From Phylloscopus collybita (Eukaryota; Chordata; Aves; Passeriformes; Phylloscopidae), in contig JAJNNQ010000027.1 in the NCBI GenBank assembly GCA_027886175.1, forward strand, positions 11,112,001 to 11,176,000: 64,000 bases of DNA. The letters are read 5' to 3'. Shown piece after piece: positions 54,001-64,000 of this stretch; the first letter of the stretch is position 1; each line of letters begins with the position of its first letter. The position numbers and the translations under genes were made by a program. A model generated the notes under the pieces. It saw only the letters and a list, made by a program, of their open reading frames with translations, was not told the origin of the DNA and ran no database searches.

Positions 54001-55826
54001 GGCTCTACAGGGGCAGAGGAACTTCCATCTTGTGGTAGATTGCACCCGGGAGACATCCTCATTTGCATGGAAATTTAGTGGGATTTTAATAGGCAGAAGC
54101 CTAGTGGCAGGCACACATCATTAGACACGAACAATGGACCTTTTCCATGGGAAACCAAAGTCTCCACCTCACGTTGCTGATGTCAGTTTGTAGGAGGCCT
54201 TTGGACCTACAAGGGCAGACGAACTTCCATCTGGTGGTAGATTGCACCTGGGAGATATGCTCATTTGAATAGAATTTTAGTGGAATTTTAGTAGGCATAA
54301 CCACAGTGCCAGGCAGACAGCATTAGACACGAACGGTGGCCCATTTCCCGGGGAAACCAAAGTCTCCATCCCACATGCCTGATATCAGTTTGGACGAGGC
54401 CTTTGGTACTACAAGCGCAGACAAACTTCCAACTGGTGGTAGATTCCATGTGGGAGATATCCTCATTTGTGAGGAATTTCTGCAGGCATAACCCCAGTGG
54501 CAGGCAGACAGCATTAGAAACGAACGGTGCCCCTTTTCCATGGGAAACCAATGTCTCCACCCCACGTTCCTGATGTCAGTTTTTAGGAGGCCTTTGGCAC
54601 TACAAGGGCAGAGAAACTTCCATCTGGTTGTAGATTGTACCTGGGAGATATCCTCATTTCTATAGAATTTTAGTGGAATTTTAGTAGGCATAAGCCTAGT
54701 GGCTGTCAGACAGCATTAGACACAAACGGTGGCCCATTTCTATGGGAAACCAAAGTCTGCACCCCACGTTCCTGATGTCAGTTTTTAGGAGGCATTTGGC
54801 ACTACGAGGGCAGACAAACTTCCACCTGGTGGTAGATTGCACCTGGGAGATATCCTCATTTTTATGGAACTTCAGCAGTCATAACCACAGTGCCAGGCAG
54901 ACAGCATTAGACAGGAACAGTGGTCCTTTTCCTAGGGAAACCAAAGTCTCCACCCTAGGTTCCCGAGGGCAGTTTGTAGGAGACCTTTGGAAACACAAGG
55001 GCAGAGAAACTTCCATCTGGTATTTGATTGCACCTGGGAGATATTCTCATTTGTATGGAATTTAAGTGGAATTTTAGTAGGCAGAATCCTAGCGGCAGGC
55101 AGACAGAATTAGACATGAATAGTGGCCCATTTCCATGGGAAACCAAAGTCTCCACCCCAGGTTCCTGATGTCATTTTCTAGGAGGCCTCTGGCACTACAA
55201 GAGGAGGCAAACTTCCAACTGGTGGCGTATTGCATCTGGGAGATATCCTCATTTGTATGTAATTTTAGTAGCCATAAGCCCAGTGGCAGGCAGACAGCAT
55301 TAGACACGAACGGTGGCCCTTTTCCATGGGAAACCAAAGTGTCCGCCCCAGGTTACTGATGTCAATTTGTAGGAAGCCTTTGGCTCTACAGGGGCAGACA
55401 AACTTCCATCTGGTGGTAGATTGCACCTGGGAGACATCCTCATTTGTATGGAATTTTAGTGGGATTTTAATAGGCAGAAGCCTAGTGACATGCACAAGTC
55501 ATTAGGCACGAACGCTGGCCCATTTCCATGGGAAACCAAAGTCTCCACTCCAGGGTCCTGGTGTGAGTTTGTAGGAGGCCTTTGGCACTACAAGAGCAGA
55601 CAAAGTTCCATCTGGTGGTTGATTGCATCGAGGAGATATACTCATTTGTATGGAATTTCAGCAGGCAGAAGCCCAGTGGCAGGCAGACAGCATTAGACAC
55701 AAACAATGGACCTTTTCCATGGGAAACCAAAGTCTCCACCCCAGCTTCTTGATGTCAGTTTGTAGGAGGCCTTTGGCACTACGGGGGCAGACAAACTTCC
55801 ACCCGGTGGGAGATTACACCTGGGAG
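51012..55826 (+). repeat. Long HOR copy 4 (about 4815 bp, truncated)
   Basis: Matches copy 3 until cacctgggag at 55817-55826. Copies 1-3 then read gtatcctcatttttatggaactt, while this copy reads atatcctc and passes into a different monomer with atttcatcaggtag. The remaining 2 kb of the unit is absent, so this is the edge of the HOR block. Confidence 0.88.
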
Positions 55827-58800
55827 ATATCCTCATTTTTATGGAATTTCATCAGGTAGAAGCCCAGTGGCAGGCAGACAGCATTAGACAGGAACGGTGG
55901 CCCTTTTCCATGGGAAAACAAAGTCTCCAACCAGGCTCCTGATGTCAGTTTTTAGTAGGCCTTTGGCATTAAAAGGGCAGACAAACTTCCATCTGGTGGG
56001 AAATTTTGTTAGGGAGATATCCTCATTTGTATGTAATTTCAGTAGTCATAAGCCCAGTGGCAAGGAGACAGCATTAAACAACAAGGGTGCCCCTTTTCCA
56101 TGGGAAACCAAAGCCTCCTTTCCAGAATCCTGATGTCAGTTTGTAGGAGGCCTTTGGCATTACAAGTGCAGACAAACTTTCATCTGGTGGTAGACTCTAT
56201 CTGGGAGATATCCTCATTTGTACGGGATTTTACTAGGCATAATCCCAGTGGCAGTCACATAGCATTAGACACAAACGGTGGCCCATTTCCATGGGAAAAC
56301 AAAGTCTCCACCCCACGTTCCTGATGTCAATTTGTAGAAGGCGTTTGGAACTACAAGGGCAGAAAAACTTCCATCTGGTGGTAGATTGCACCTGGGAGAT
56401 ATCCTCATTTCTCTGGAATTTTATTGGAATTTTATTACGAAGATCCCCAGTGGCAGGCAGACAGCTTTAGACACGAACGGTGGCCCATTTTTATGGGAAA
56501 CCAAAGTCTCCACCCCACGTTCCTGATGTCCGTTACTAGGAAGCCTTCGGCAGTACAAGGGTAGACAAACTTCCACCTGGTGGTAGATTGCTCCTGGGAG
56601 ATATCCTCATTTGTATGGACCTTCAGCAGTCATAACCACAGTGCCAGGCAGACAGCATTAGACAGGAACGGTGGTCCTTTTCCTAGGGAAACCAAAGTCT
56701 CCACACCACGTTCCCGATGTCAGGTTTTAGTAGGCCATTGACAGTACAAGGGCAGAAAAACTTCGGTCTGGTGGTTGATTGCATCGGGAAGATATCCTCA
56801 TTTTTATGGAATTTCAGCAGATAGAAGCCCAGTGGCAGGCAGACAGCATTAGACACGAACGGTGGCCCTTTTCCATGGGAAAACAAAGTCTCCAACCCAG
56901 GCTCCTGATGTCAGTTTGTAGGAGGCCTTTGGCACTACAAGGGCAGACAAACCTCCATCTCGTGGTGGATCGCACCTCGTAGATGTCCTTATTTGTATGG
57001 AATTTTAGTGGTCTTTTAGTACTCAGAAGCCCAGTTGCAGACAGAGAGCATTAAACATGAACGGTGGGCCTTTTCCATAGGAAACCAAAGTCTCCAGGCC
57101 AGGTTCCGAATGTCAGTATAAAGGAGGCCTTTGGCACTGCAAGAGCAGACAAACTTCCATCTGGTGGCATATTGCATCTGGGAGATATCCTCATTTGTAT
57201 GGAACTTCAGCAGTCATAACCACAGTGCCAGGCAGACAGCATTAGACAGGAACGGTGGTCCTTTTCCATGGGAAACCAAAGTCTCCACCCTAGGTTTCTG
57301 ATGGCAGTTTGTAGGAGGCCTTTGGAAACATAAGGGCAGAGAAACTTCCATCTGGTGTTAGTTTGCACCTGGGAGATATTCGCATTTGTATGGAATTTAA
57401 GTGGAATTTTAGTAGGCAGAATCCCAGCGGCAGGCAGACAGAATTAGACATGAATAGTGGCCCATTTCCATGGGAAACCAAAGTCTCCACCCCAGGTTCC
57501 TGATGTCATTTTCTAGGAGGCCTCTGGCACTACAAGACGAGACAAACTTCCAACTGGTGGCATATTGCATCTGGGAGATATCTTCATTTGTATGTAATTT
57601 TAGTAGGCATAAGCCCAGTGGCAGGCAGACAGCATTAGACAGGAACCGTGGCCCTTTGCCATGGGAAACCAAAGTCTCCACCCCAGCTTCTTGAGGTCAA
57701 TTTGTAGGAAGCCTTTTGCTCTACAGGGGGAGACAAACTTCCATTTGGTGGTAGATTGCACGTGAGAGACATCTTCAATGGTGTAGAATTTTATTGGAAT
57801 TTTAATAGGCAGAAGCCTTGTGGCAGGCAAACATCATTAGACACGAACGCTGTCCCATTTCCATGGGAAACCAAAGTCTCCACTCCAGGTTCCTGATGTC
57901 AGTTTGTAGGAGGCCTTTGGCACTACAAGGGCAGACAAAGTTCCGTCTGGTGGTTGATTGCATTGAGGAGATATCCTCATTTGTATGGAATTTCAGCAGG
58001 CAGAAGATCAGTGGCAGGCAGACAGCATAGGACACGAACGGTGCACCTTTTTCATGGGAAACCGAAGTCTCCACCCCACGTTCCTGATGTCAGTTTTTAG
58101 GAGGCCTTTGGCACTACAAGGGCAAACAAACTTCGAACTGGTGGTAGATTCCATCTGGGAGATATCCTCATTTGTGAGGAATTTCAGCAGGCGTAACCCA
58201 GTGGCAGGCAGACAGCATTAGACACGAACGGTTGCCCTTTTCCATGGAAAAACCAATTATGCATACTATGTTCCTGATGTCATTTTTTAGGAGGCCATTG
58301 GCGCTACACTGGCAGACAAATTTCCATCTGGCGGTAAATTGCACCTCGGAGATGTCCTCATTTGTACGGAATTTTAGTGGTATTTTAGTACTCAGAAGCC
58401 CAGTGGCAGACAGACAGCATTAAACATAAACGGTGGGCCTTTTCCATAGGAAACCGAAGTCTCCAGGCCAGGTTCCGAATGTCAGTTTGAAGGAGGACTT
58501 TGGCACTGCAAGAGCAGACAAACTTCCATCTGGTGGCATATTGCATCTGGGAGATATCCTCATTTGTATGTAATTTTAGTAGCCATAATCCCAGTGGCAA
58601 GCAGACAGCATTAGACACGAACGGTGGCCCTTTTCCATGGGAAACCAAAGTCTCAACCCCAGGTTCCTGATGTCAGTTTGAAGGAGGCCTTTGGCAGTAC
58701 AAAGGCAGACCACGTTCCATCTGGTGGTTGATTGCATCGTGGAGATATCCTCATTTCTATGGAATTTCAACAGGCAGAAGCTCAGTGGCAGGCAGACAGC

Positions 58801-60798
58801 ATTAGACACGAACAGTGGAACTTTTCCATTGGAAACCAAAGTCTCCACCTCACGTTCCTGATGTCAGTTTGTAGGAGGCCTTTGGAACTACAAGGACAGA
58901 CAAACTTCTGTCAGGTGGTAGATTGCACCTGGGAGATATCCTCATTTGTAGAGAATTTTATTGGAATTCTAGTAGGCATAAGCCAAGTGGCTGGCAGAGA
59001 GCATTAGACACAAACGGTGGCCCATTTCCTTGGGAAACCAAAGTCTCCATCTCACGTTCCTGATGTCAGTTTGTAGGAGGCCTTTGGTACTACAAGAGCA
59101 GACATACTTCTGTCTTGTGGTTGATTGCATCGCAGAGATATCCTCATTTTTATGGAACTTCAGCAGTCATAACCACCGTACCAGGCAGACAGCATTAGAC
59201 AGGAACAGTGGTCTTTTTCCATGGGAAACCAAAGTCTCCACACTACGTTCCCGATATCAGGTTTTAGGAGGTCTTTTGCAGTACATGGGAAGACAAACTT
59301 CCGTCTGTTGGTTTATTTCATCTGGGAGATATCCTCATTTGTATGTAATTTCTGTAGCCATAAGCCCAGTGGCCGGCAGACAGCATTAGACACGAACGGT
59401 GGCCCTTTTCCATGGGAAACCGAATTCTCCACTCCAGGCTCCTGATGTCAATTTGTAGGAGGCCTTTGGCACTACAGGGGCAGACAAACTTCCATCAGCT
59501 GGTTGATTGCATCGGAGAGATTTCCAAATATCTTTGGAATTTCAGCAGGCAGAAGCCCAGTGGCAGGCAGAGAGCATTAGACACAAACGGTGGCCCTTTT
59601 CCATGGGAAACCGAAGTCTCCAACCCAGGCTTCTGATGTCGGTTTTCAGGAGGCCTTTGGCATTAAAAGTGTAGACAAACATCCATCTGGTGGGAAATTG
59701 CATTTGGGAGATATCCTCATACGTATGGAATTTTAGTAGGCATATACCCACTGGCAGGCAGCAGCATTAGACATGAACAATGGGCCTTTTCCATGGAAAA
59801 ACAAATTATCCATCCTCACGTTCCTGATGTCATGTTTTAGGAGGCCTTTGGCACTACAAGAGCAGACAAACTTCCACGTGGTGGTAGATTGCACCTGAGA
59901 GATATTCTCATTTGTAAAGAATTTTAGACGAATTTTAGTACGCAGATTCCAAGCGGCAGGCAGACAGAATTAGACATGAAGAGTGGCCCTTTTCCAGGGG
60001 AAATGAAAGTCTGCAGGCCAGGTTCCTGATGTCAGTTTTTAGGAGGCCTTTTGCACTACAAGAACAGACAAACTTCCAACTGGTGGCATATTGCATCTGG
60101 GAGATATCCTCATTTGTATGTAATTTCTGTAGCCATAAGCCCAGTGGCCGGGCGACAGCATTAGACACGAACGGTGGCCCTTTTCCATGGGAAACCGAAT
60201 TCTCCACTCCAGGCTCCTGATGTCTATTTGTAGGAGGCCTTTGGCACTACAGGGGCAGACAAACTTCCATCAGGTGGTTGATTGCATCGGAGAGATTTCC
60301 CAATTTCTTTGGAATTTCAGCAGGCAGAAGCCCAGTGGCAGGCAGACAGCATTAGACATGAACGCTGGCCCTTTTCCATGGGAAAACAAAGTCTCCACCC
60401 CTGGTTCCTGATGTCAGTTTTTTAGGAGGGCTTTGGTACTACAAGGGCAGAGAATCTTCTATCTGGTTGTAGATTGCACCTGGGAGATATCCTCATTTCT
60501 ATGGAATTTTAGTGGAATTTTAATAGGAAGAAGCCCAGTGGCAAGCAGACAGCATTACACACGAACGGTGGCCCATTTGTATGGGAAACCAAAGTGGCCA
60601 CTCCCGGTTCCTGATGTCAGTTTTTAGGAGGCCTTTGCCACTACAAGGGCAGGCAAACTTCCATCTGGTGGTAAATTGCATCTGCGAGATATGCTCATTT
60701 GTATGGAGATTTAGCAGGCATATGCCCAGTGGCAGGCACACAGCATTAGGCATGAACAGTGCCCTATTCCACGGGAAACCAAATTATACATCCTACGT
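55827..60798 (+). repeat. Diverged 191/202-bp satellite right of the HOR block
   Basis: About 25 mixed monomers. 55823-56330 is paralogous to 13495-14000, and 56600-58221 is the inverted paralogue of 1527-3350. Monomers with gagagatttccaaat at about 59515 and 60293 recur at 61845 and 62240. No gene and no further insertion up to the LTR. Confidence 0.9.
60793..60798. repeat. Target site duplication of the solo LTR, left copy (ctacgt)
   Basis: Six bases immediately before the LTR start, repeated at 61167-61172. Confidence 0.85.
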
Positions 60799-61166
60799 TG
60801 TGGAGAGAATGTGAAGTGGAAGGGACAGACTGCGTTTGCGGAAGACGAATCGGGTTGTAACGCGAAGCAGGGCCAGGCATATCCCTCTCCAGAGATAACC
60901 TTTATCTCAAGGTCACAGACCCCTCTCTCTTTCCTTGCATACCAGTACTTTTCCACTACCCTTAAGAAAATAGTAAGACCCCCTATGACGTAGCGAAACC
61001 CAGAAGGTACTTAAACCCTGTGTCTTAGATAATAAACGCTTTTGACCAAACACATCACATTGGTGTTAACTGAGTCATTTGCCCGAACCCCACGCTCGCA
61101 GCTCGTGGTGGTCGTGTCTTCAATTAAACCCAGGCCACCAAGGTGATGGCTGAATAAGCCGCAACA
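60799..61166 (+). mobile_element. Solo LTR of a class II (avian-type) ERV, 368 bp
   Basis: A non-satellite block with canonical retroviral termini, starting TGTGGAGAG and ending GCCGCAACA, between two perfect copies of the 6-bp target ctacgt. Inside are a TATA-like tacttaaa (61008-61015) and AATAAA at 61031-61036, close together as in alpharetrovirus-like LTRs with a short R. No internal retroviral sequence remains, so it probably arose by recombination between the two LTRs of a provirus. Apart from the terminal CAACA it is not similar to the 708-bp LTR of the ERV at 19431. An open frame of 60 codons at 60811-60993 is incidental. Confidence 0.88.
61031..61036 (+). promoter_or_regulatory. Polyadenylation signal AATAAA in the solo LTR
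   Basis: AATAAA in tcttagataataaacgc, 16 bp after a TATA-like tacttaaa. Confidence 0.7.
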
Positions 61167-61172
61167 CTACGT
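61167..61172. repeat. Target site duplication of the solo LTR, right copy (ctacgt)
   Basis: Second copy of ctacgt, after which satellite resumes with a slightly altered ttaagaagagag and then normal gtttataggagccc. Confidence 0.85.
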
Positions 61173-64000
61173 TTAAGAAGAGAGTTTATAGGAGCCCTTT
61201 GGCACTACAAGGGCAGAGAAACTTCAAACCGGGAGTAGATTGCACCTGCGAGATATTCTCAATTTTATAGAATTTTAGAGGAATTTCAGTCCGCCGAATC
61301 CCACCGGCAGGCACACAGAATTAGACATAAATAGCGGCCTTTTCCAGGGGAAACCAAAGTCTCCAGGCCAGGTTCCTGATGTCAGCTTTTAGGAGGCCTT
61401 TTGCACTACAAGAACAGACAAACTTCCGACTGGTGGCATATTGCATCTTGGAGATATCCTCATTTGTATGGAATTATAGTGGAATTAAAGTAGGCAGAAG
61501 CCCAGTGGCAAGTAGACAGCATTAAACACCAACGGTGGCCCATTTCCATGGGAAACCAAAGTCTCCACCCCACGTTCATGATGTCCGTTTCTAGGAGGCC
61601 TTTGGAACTACAAGAGCAGACAAACTTCCAACTGGTGGCATATTGCATCTGGGAGATATCCTCATTTGTATGTAATTTCTGTAGCCATAGGCCCAGTGGC
61701 CGGCAGACAGCATTAGACACGAACGGTGGCCCTTTTCCATGGGAAACCGAATTCTCCACTCCAGGCTCCTGATGTCAATTTGTAGGAGGCCTTTGGCACT
61801 ACAGGGGCAGACAAACTTCCATCAGCTGGTTGATTGCATCGGAGAGATTTCCAAATATCTTTGGAATTTCAGCAGGCAGAAGCCCAGTGGCAGGCAGACA
61901 GCATTAGACATGAACGCTGGCCCTTTTCCATGGGAAAACAAAGTCTCCACCCCTGGTTCCTGATGTCAGTTTTTTAGGAGGGCTTTGGTACTACAAGGGC
62001 AGAAAATCTTCCATCTGGTTGTGGATTGCACCTAGGAGATATCCTCATTTCTATGGAATTTTAGTGGAATTTTAATAGGAAGAAGCCCAGTGGCAAGCAG
62101 ACAGCATTACACACGAACGGTGGCCCATTTTCATGGGAAACCAAAGTCTCCACTCCAGGTTCCTGATGTCAGTGTTTAAGAGGCCTTTGGCATTACAAGG
62201 GCAGACAAACTTCCGTCAGGTGGTTGATTGCATCGGAGAGATTTCCAAATATCTTTGGAATTTCAGCAGGCAGAAGCCCAGTGGCAGGCAGACAGCATTA
62301 GACTCGAACGGTGGCCAATTTCCTTGGGAAAACAAAGTCTACACCCCACCTTCCTGATGTCAGTTTTTAGGAGGACTTTGGCACTATAAGGGCAGACATA
62401 CTTCCATCTGGTGGAAGATTCCATCAGGGAGATATCCTCATTTGTGAGGAATTTCAGCAGGCATAACCCCAGTTGCAGGCAGACACCATTAGACACGAAC
62501 GGTGGCCCTTTTCCATGGGAAACAAAAATCTCCACCCCTGGTACCTGATGTCAGTTTTTTAGGATACCTTTGCCACTACAAGGGCAGACAAACTTCCATC
62601 TGATGGTCAATTCCATGTGGGAGATATCCTCATTTGTATGGAACTTTACTAGGCATAAGCCCAGCGGCAGGCACATAGCATTAGGCACAAACGGTGCCCC
62701 TTTTCCATGGGAAACCAAAGTCCAATCCACGTTCCTGATGTCAGTATTTAGGAGGCCTTTGGCACTGCAAGGGCAGACAAACTTCCAACTGGTGGTAGAT
62801 TCCATCTGGGAGATATCCTCATTTGTATGGAATTTCAGCAGGCATAACCCCAGTGGGAGGCAGACATCGTTAGACACGAACGGTGGCCCTTTTCCATGGG
62901 AATTCAAAATCTCCACCCCACGTTGCTGATGTCACTTTGTTGGAGGTGTTTTCCAATATAAGGGCAGAGAAACTTCCATCTGGTTGTAGATTGCACCTGG
63001 GAGATATCCTCATTTTTTTGGAATTTTAGTGGAATTTTAGTAGGAAGTAGGCCAGTGGCAGGCAGACAGCATTAGACACGAACGGTGGCCCATTTCTATG
63101 GGAAACCAAAGTCTCCAGCCCGCGTTTCTGATGTTCCTTTTTAGGAGGCCTTTGGCACTACAAGGGCAGACAAACTTCCACCTGGTTGTAGATTGCACCT
63201 GGGAGATAACCTCATTTGTATGGAACTTCAGCAGTCATAACCACAGTGCCAGGCAGACAGCATTAGACACGAACGGTGGCCCTTTTCCATGGGAAACCAA
63301 AGTCTACGCCCCAGGTTCCTGATGTTAATTTGTAGGAAGCCTTTAACACTACAAGGGCAGACAAACTTCCATCTGGTGGTAGATTGCACCTGGGAGGTAT
63401 CCTCATTTGTATGGAATTTTAGTGGAATTTTAGTAGGCATAAGCCCAGTATCTGGCAGACAGCATTAGACACGAACAGTGGCCCTTTTCCATGGGAAACC
63501 AAAATCTCCACCCCATGTTCCTGATGTCACTTTGTAGGAGACGTTTTCCAATATAAGGGCAGAGAAACTTCCATCTGGTTGTAGATTGCACCTGGGAGAT
63601 ATCCTCATTTTTATGGAGTTTTAGTGGAATTTTAGTAGGAAGAAACCCCGTGGCAGGCAGACAGCATTAGACAAGAAAAATGGCCCATTTGATGGAAAAC
63701 CAAAGTCTCCACGCCTCGTTCCTGATGTCCGTTTCTAGGAGGCCTTTGGCACTACAAGGGCAGACAAACTTCCGTCTGGTGGTTGATTGCATCGTTGAGA
63801 TATCCTCATTTTTATGGAATTTCATCAGGTAGAAGCCCAGTGGCAGGCAGACAGCATTAGACAGGAACGGTGGCCCTTTTCCATGGGAAAACAAAGTCTC
63901 CAACCAGGCTCCTGATGTCAGTTTTTAGTAGGCCTTTGGCATTAAAAGGGCAGACAAACTTCCATCTGGTGGGAAATTTTGTTAGGGAGATATCCTCATT
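61173..64000 (+). repeat. Diverged 191/202-bp satellite to the window end
   Basis: About 14 monomers. 61173-61560 continues the paralogy with 14375-14770 of the right palindrome arm. From about 63796 to the last base the sequence is identical to 55823-56027, an offset of 7973 bp, so a new copy of a roughly 8-kb unit seems to begin. No gene is visible. Confidence 0.9.

Larger units (their letters stand above)
24440..55826 (+). repeat. Homogenised higher-order repeat (HOR) block of the 191/202-bp satellite
   Basis: Here groups of monomers recur as long, nearly identical units. The marker monomer whose forward frame encodes DC(P/S)WEIPSF recurs at 25496, 27079, 28258, 29841, 31424, 32603, 39264, 44150 and 51012. 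The spacings are 1583, 1179, 1583, 1583, 1179, 6661, 4886 and 6862 bp. These fit monomer sums: 1583 is three 191s plus five 202s, and 1179 is three of each. The first stretch, 24440-25495, holds related but less matched monomers. No transposon interrupts the block. Confidence 0.92.

Noticed and set aside
60811..60993. 60-codon open frame in the solo LTR
   Set aside because: It lies wholly inside an LTR with clear termini and target duplication, and shows no coding features.
1..64000. Dozens of open frames of 60-126 codons in the 191/202-bp satellite, many starting MGNQSLH or METLVSHGKG
   Set aside because: They recur with the monomer period on both strands in overlapping frames, change by whole monomers, and have no domain or start context. 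They reflect repeat composition, not genes.
1..64000. CRISPR array
   Set aside because: Periodic repeats are long, contiguous monomers with no spacer structure, in a eukaryotic context with ERVs.

Overview
This window is almost entirely repetitive, non-coding eukaryotic DNA, and the best reading is a vertebrate, probably avian, (peri)centromeric satellite block. The bird call rests on two inserted class II endogenous retroviruses (ERVs): one with a betaretrovirus-like pol joined to an alpharetrovirus-like env carrying CX6CC, and one short solo LTR of avian type. The short satellite monomer is 191 bp, the same length as a satellite reported from zebra finch centromeres, but I cannot compare sequences here. 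No host protein-coding gene, tRNA or rRNA is visible.

Layout. (1) 1-6285: satellite with monomers of 191 bp, or 202 bp when an 11-bp segment is tandemly duplicated, in one orientation. (2) 6286-11147: a different satellite, a CpG-rich 499-bp unit repeated in tandem, forward to about 8830 and reversed from 8831. (3) 11148-64000: the 191/202-bp satellite again, in the opposite orientation. Regions 1-3 form one large palindrome: 1-8603 pairs with 8831-15480 around a spacer of about 227 bp. (4) 19431-23162: an internally deleted ERV in the satellite with a 6-bp target duplication. It keeps 79 bp of 5' LTR, then RNase H-integrase, env and a full 3' LTR, with four in-frame stops in pol plus env. 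(5) 24440-55826: homogenised higher-order repeats (HORs). They start as 1583-bp and 1179-bp units and become a long unit of about 6.7 kb present in four copies of 6661, 4886, 6862 and about 4815 bp. (6) 55827-64000: more diverged monomers forming one period of about 7.97 kb that starts again at the window end, interrupted at 60799-61166 by a 368-bp solo LTR with a perfect 6-bp target duplication.

How it fits together. The HOR block looks like the youngest, most actively exchanged core, free of transposons. The diverged flanks carry both retroviral insertions and the palindrome. Differences between HOR copies and between palindrome arms are nearly all whole numbers of monomers, as expected from unequal exchange. 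The most unusual element is the palindrome folded inside the 499-bp array, with mirror-image junctions to the 191/202-bp satellite on both sides.
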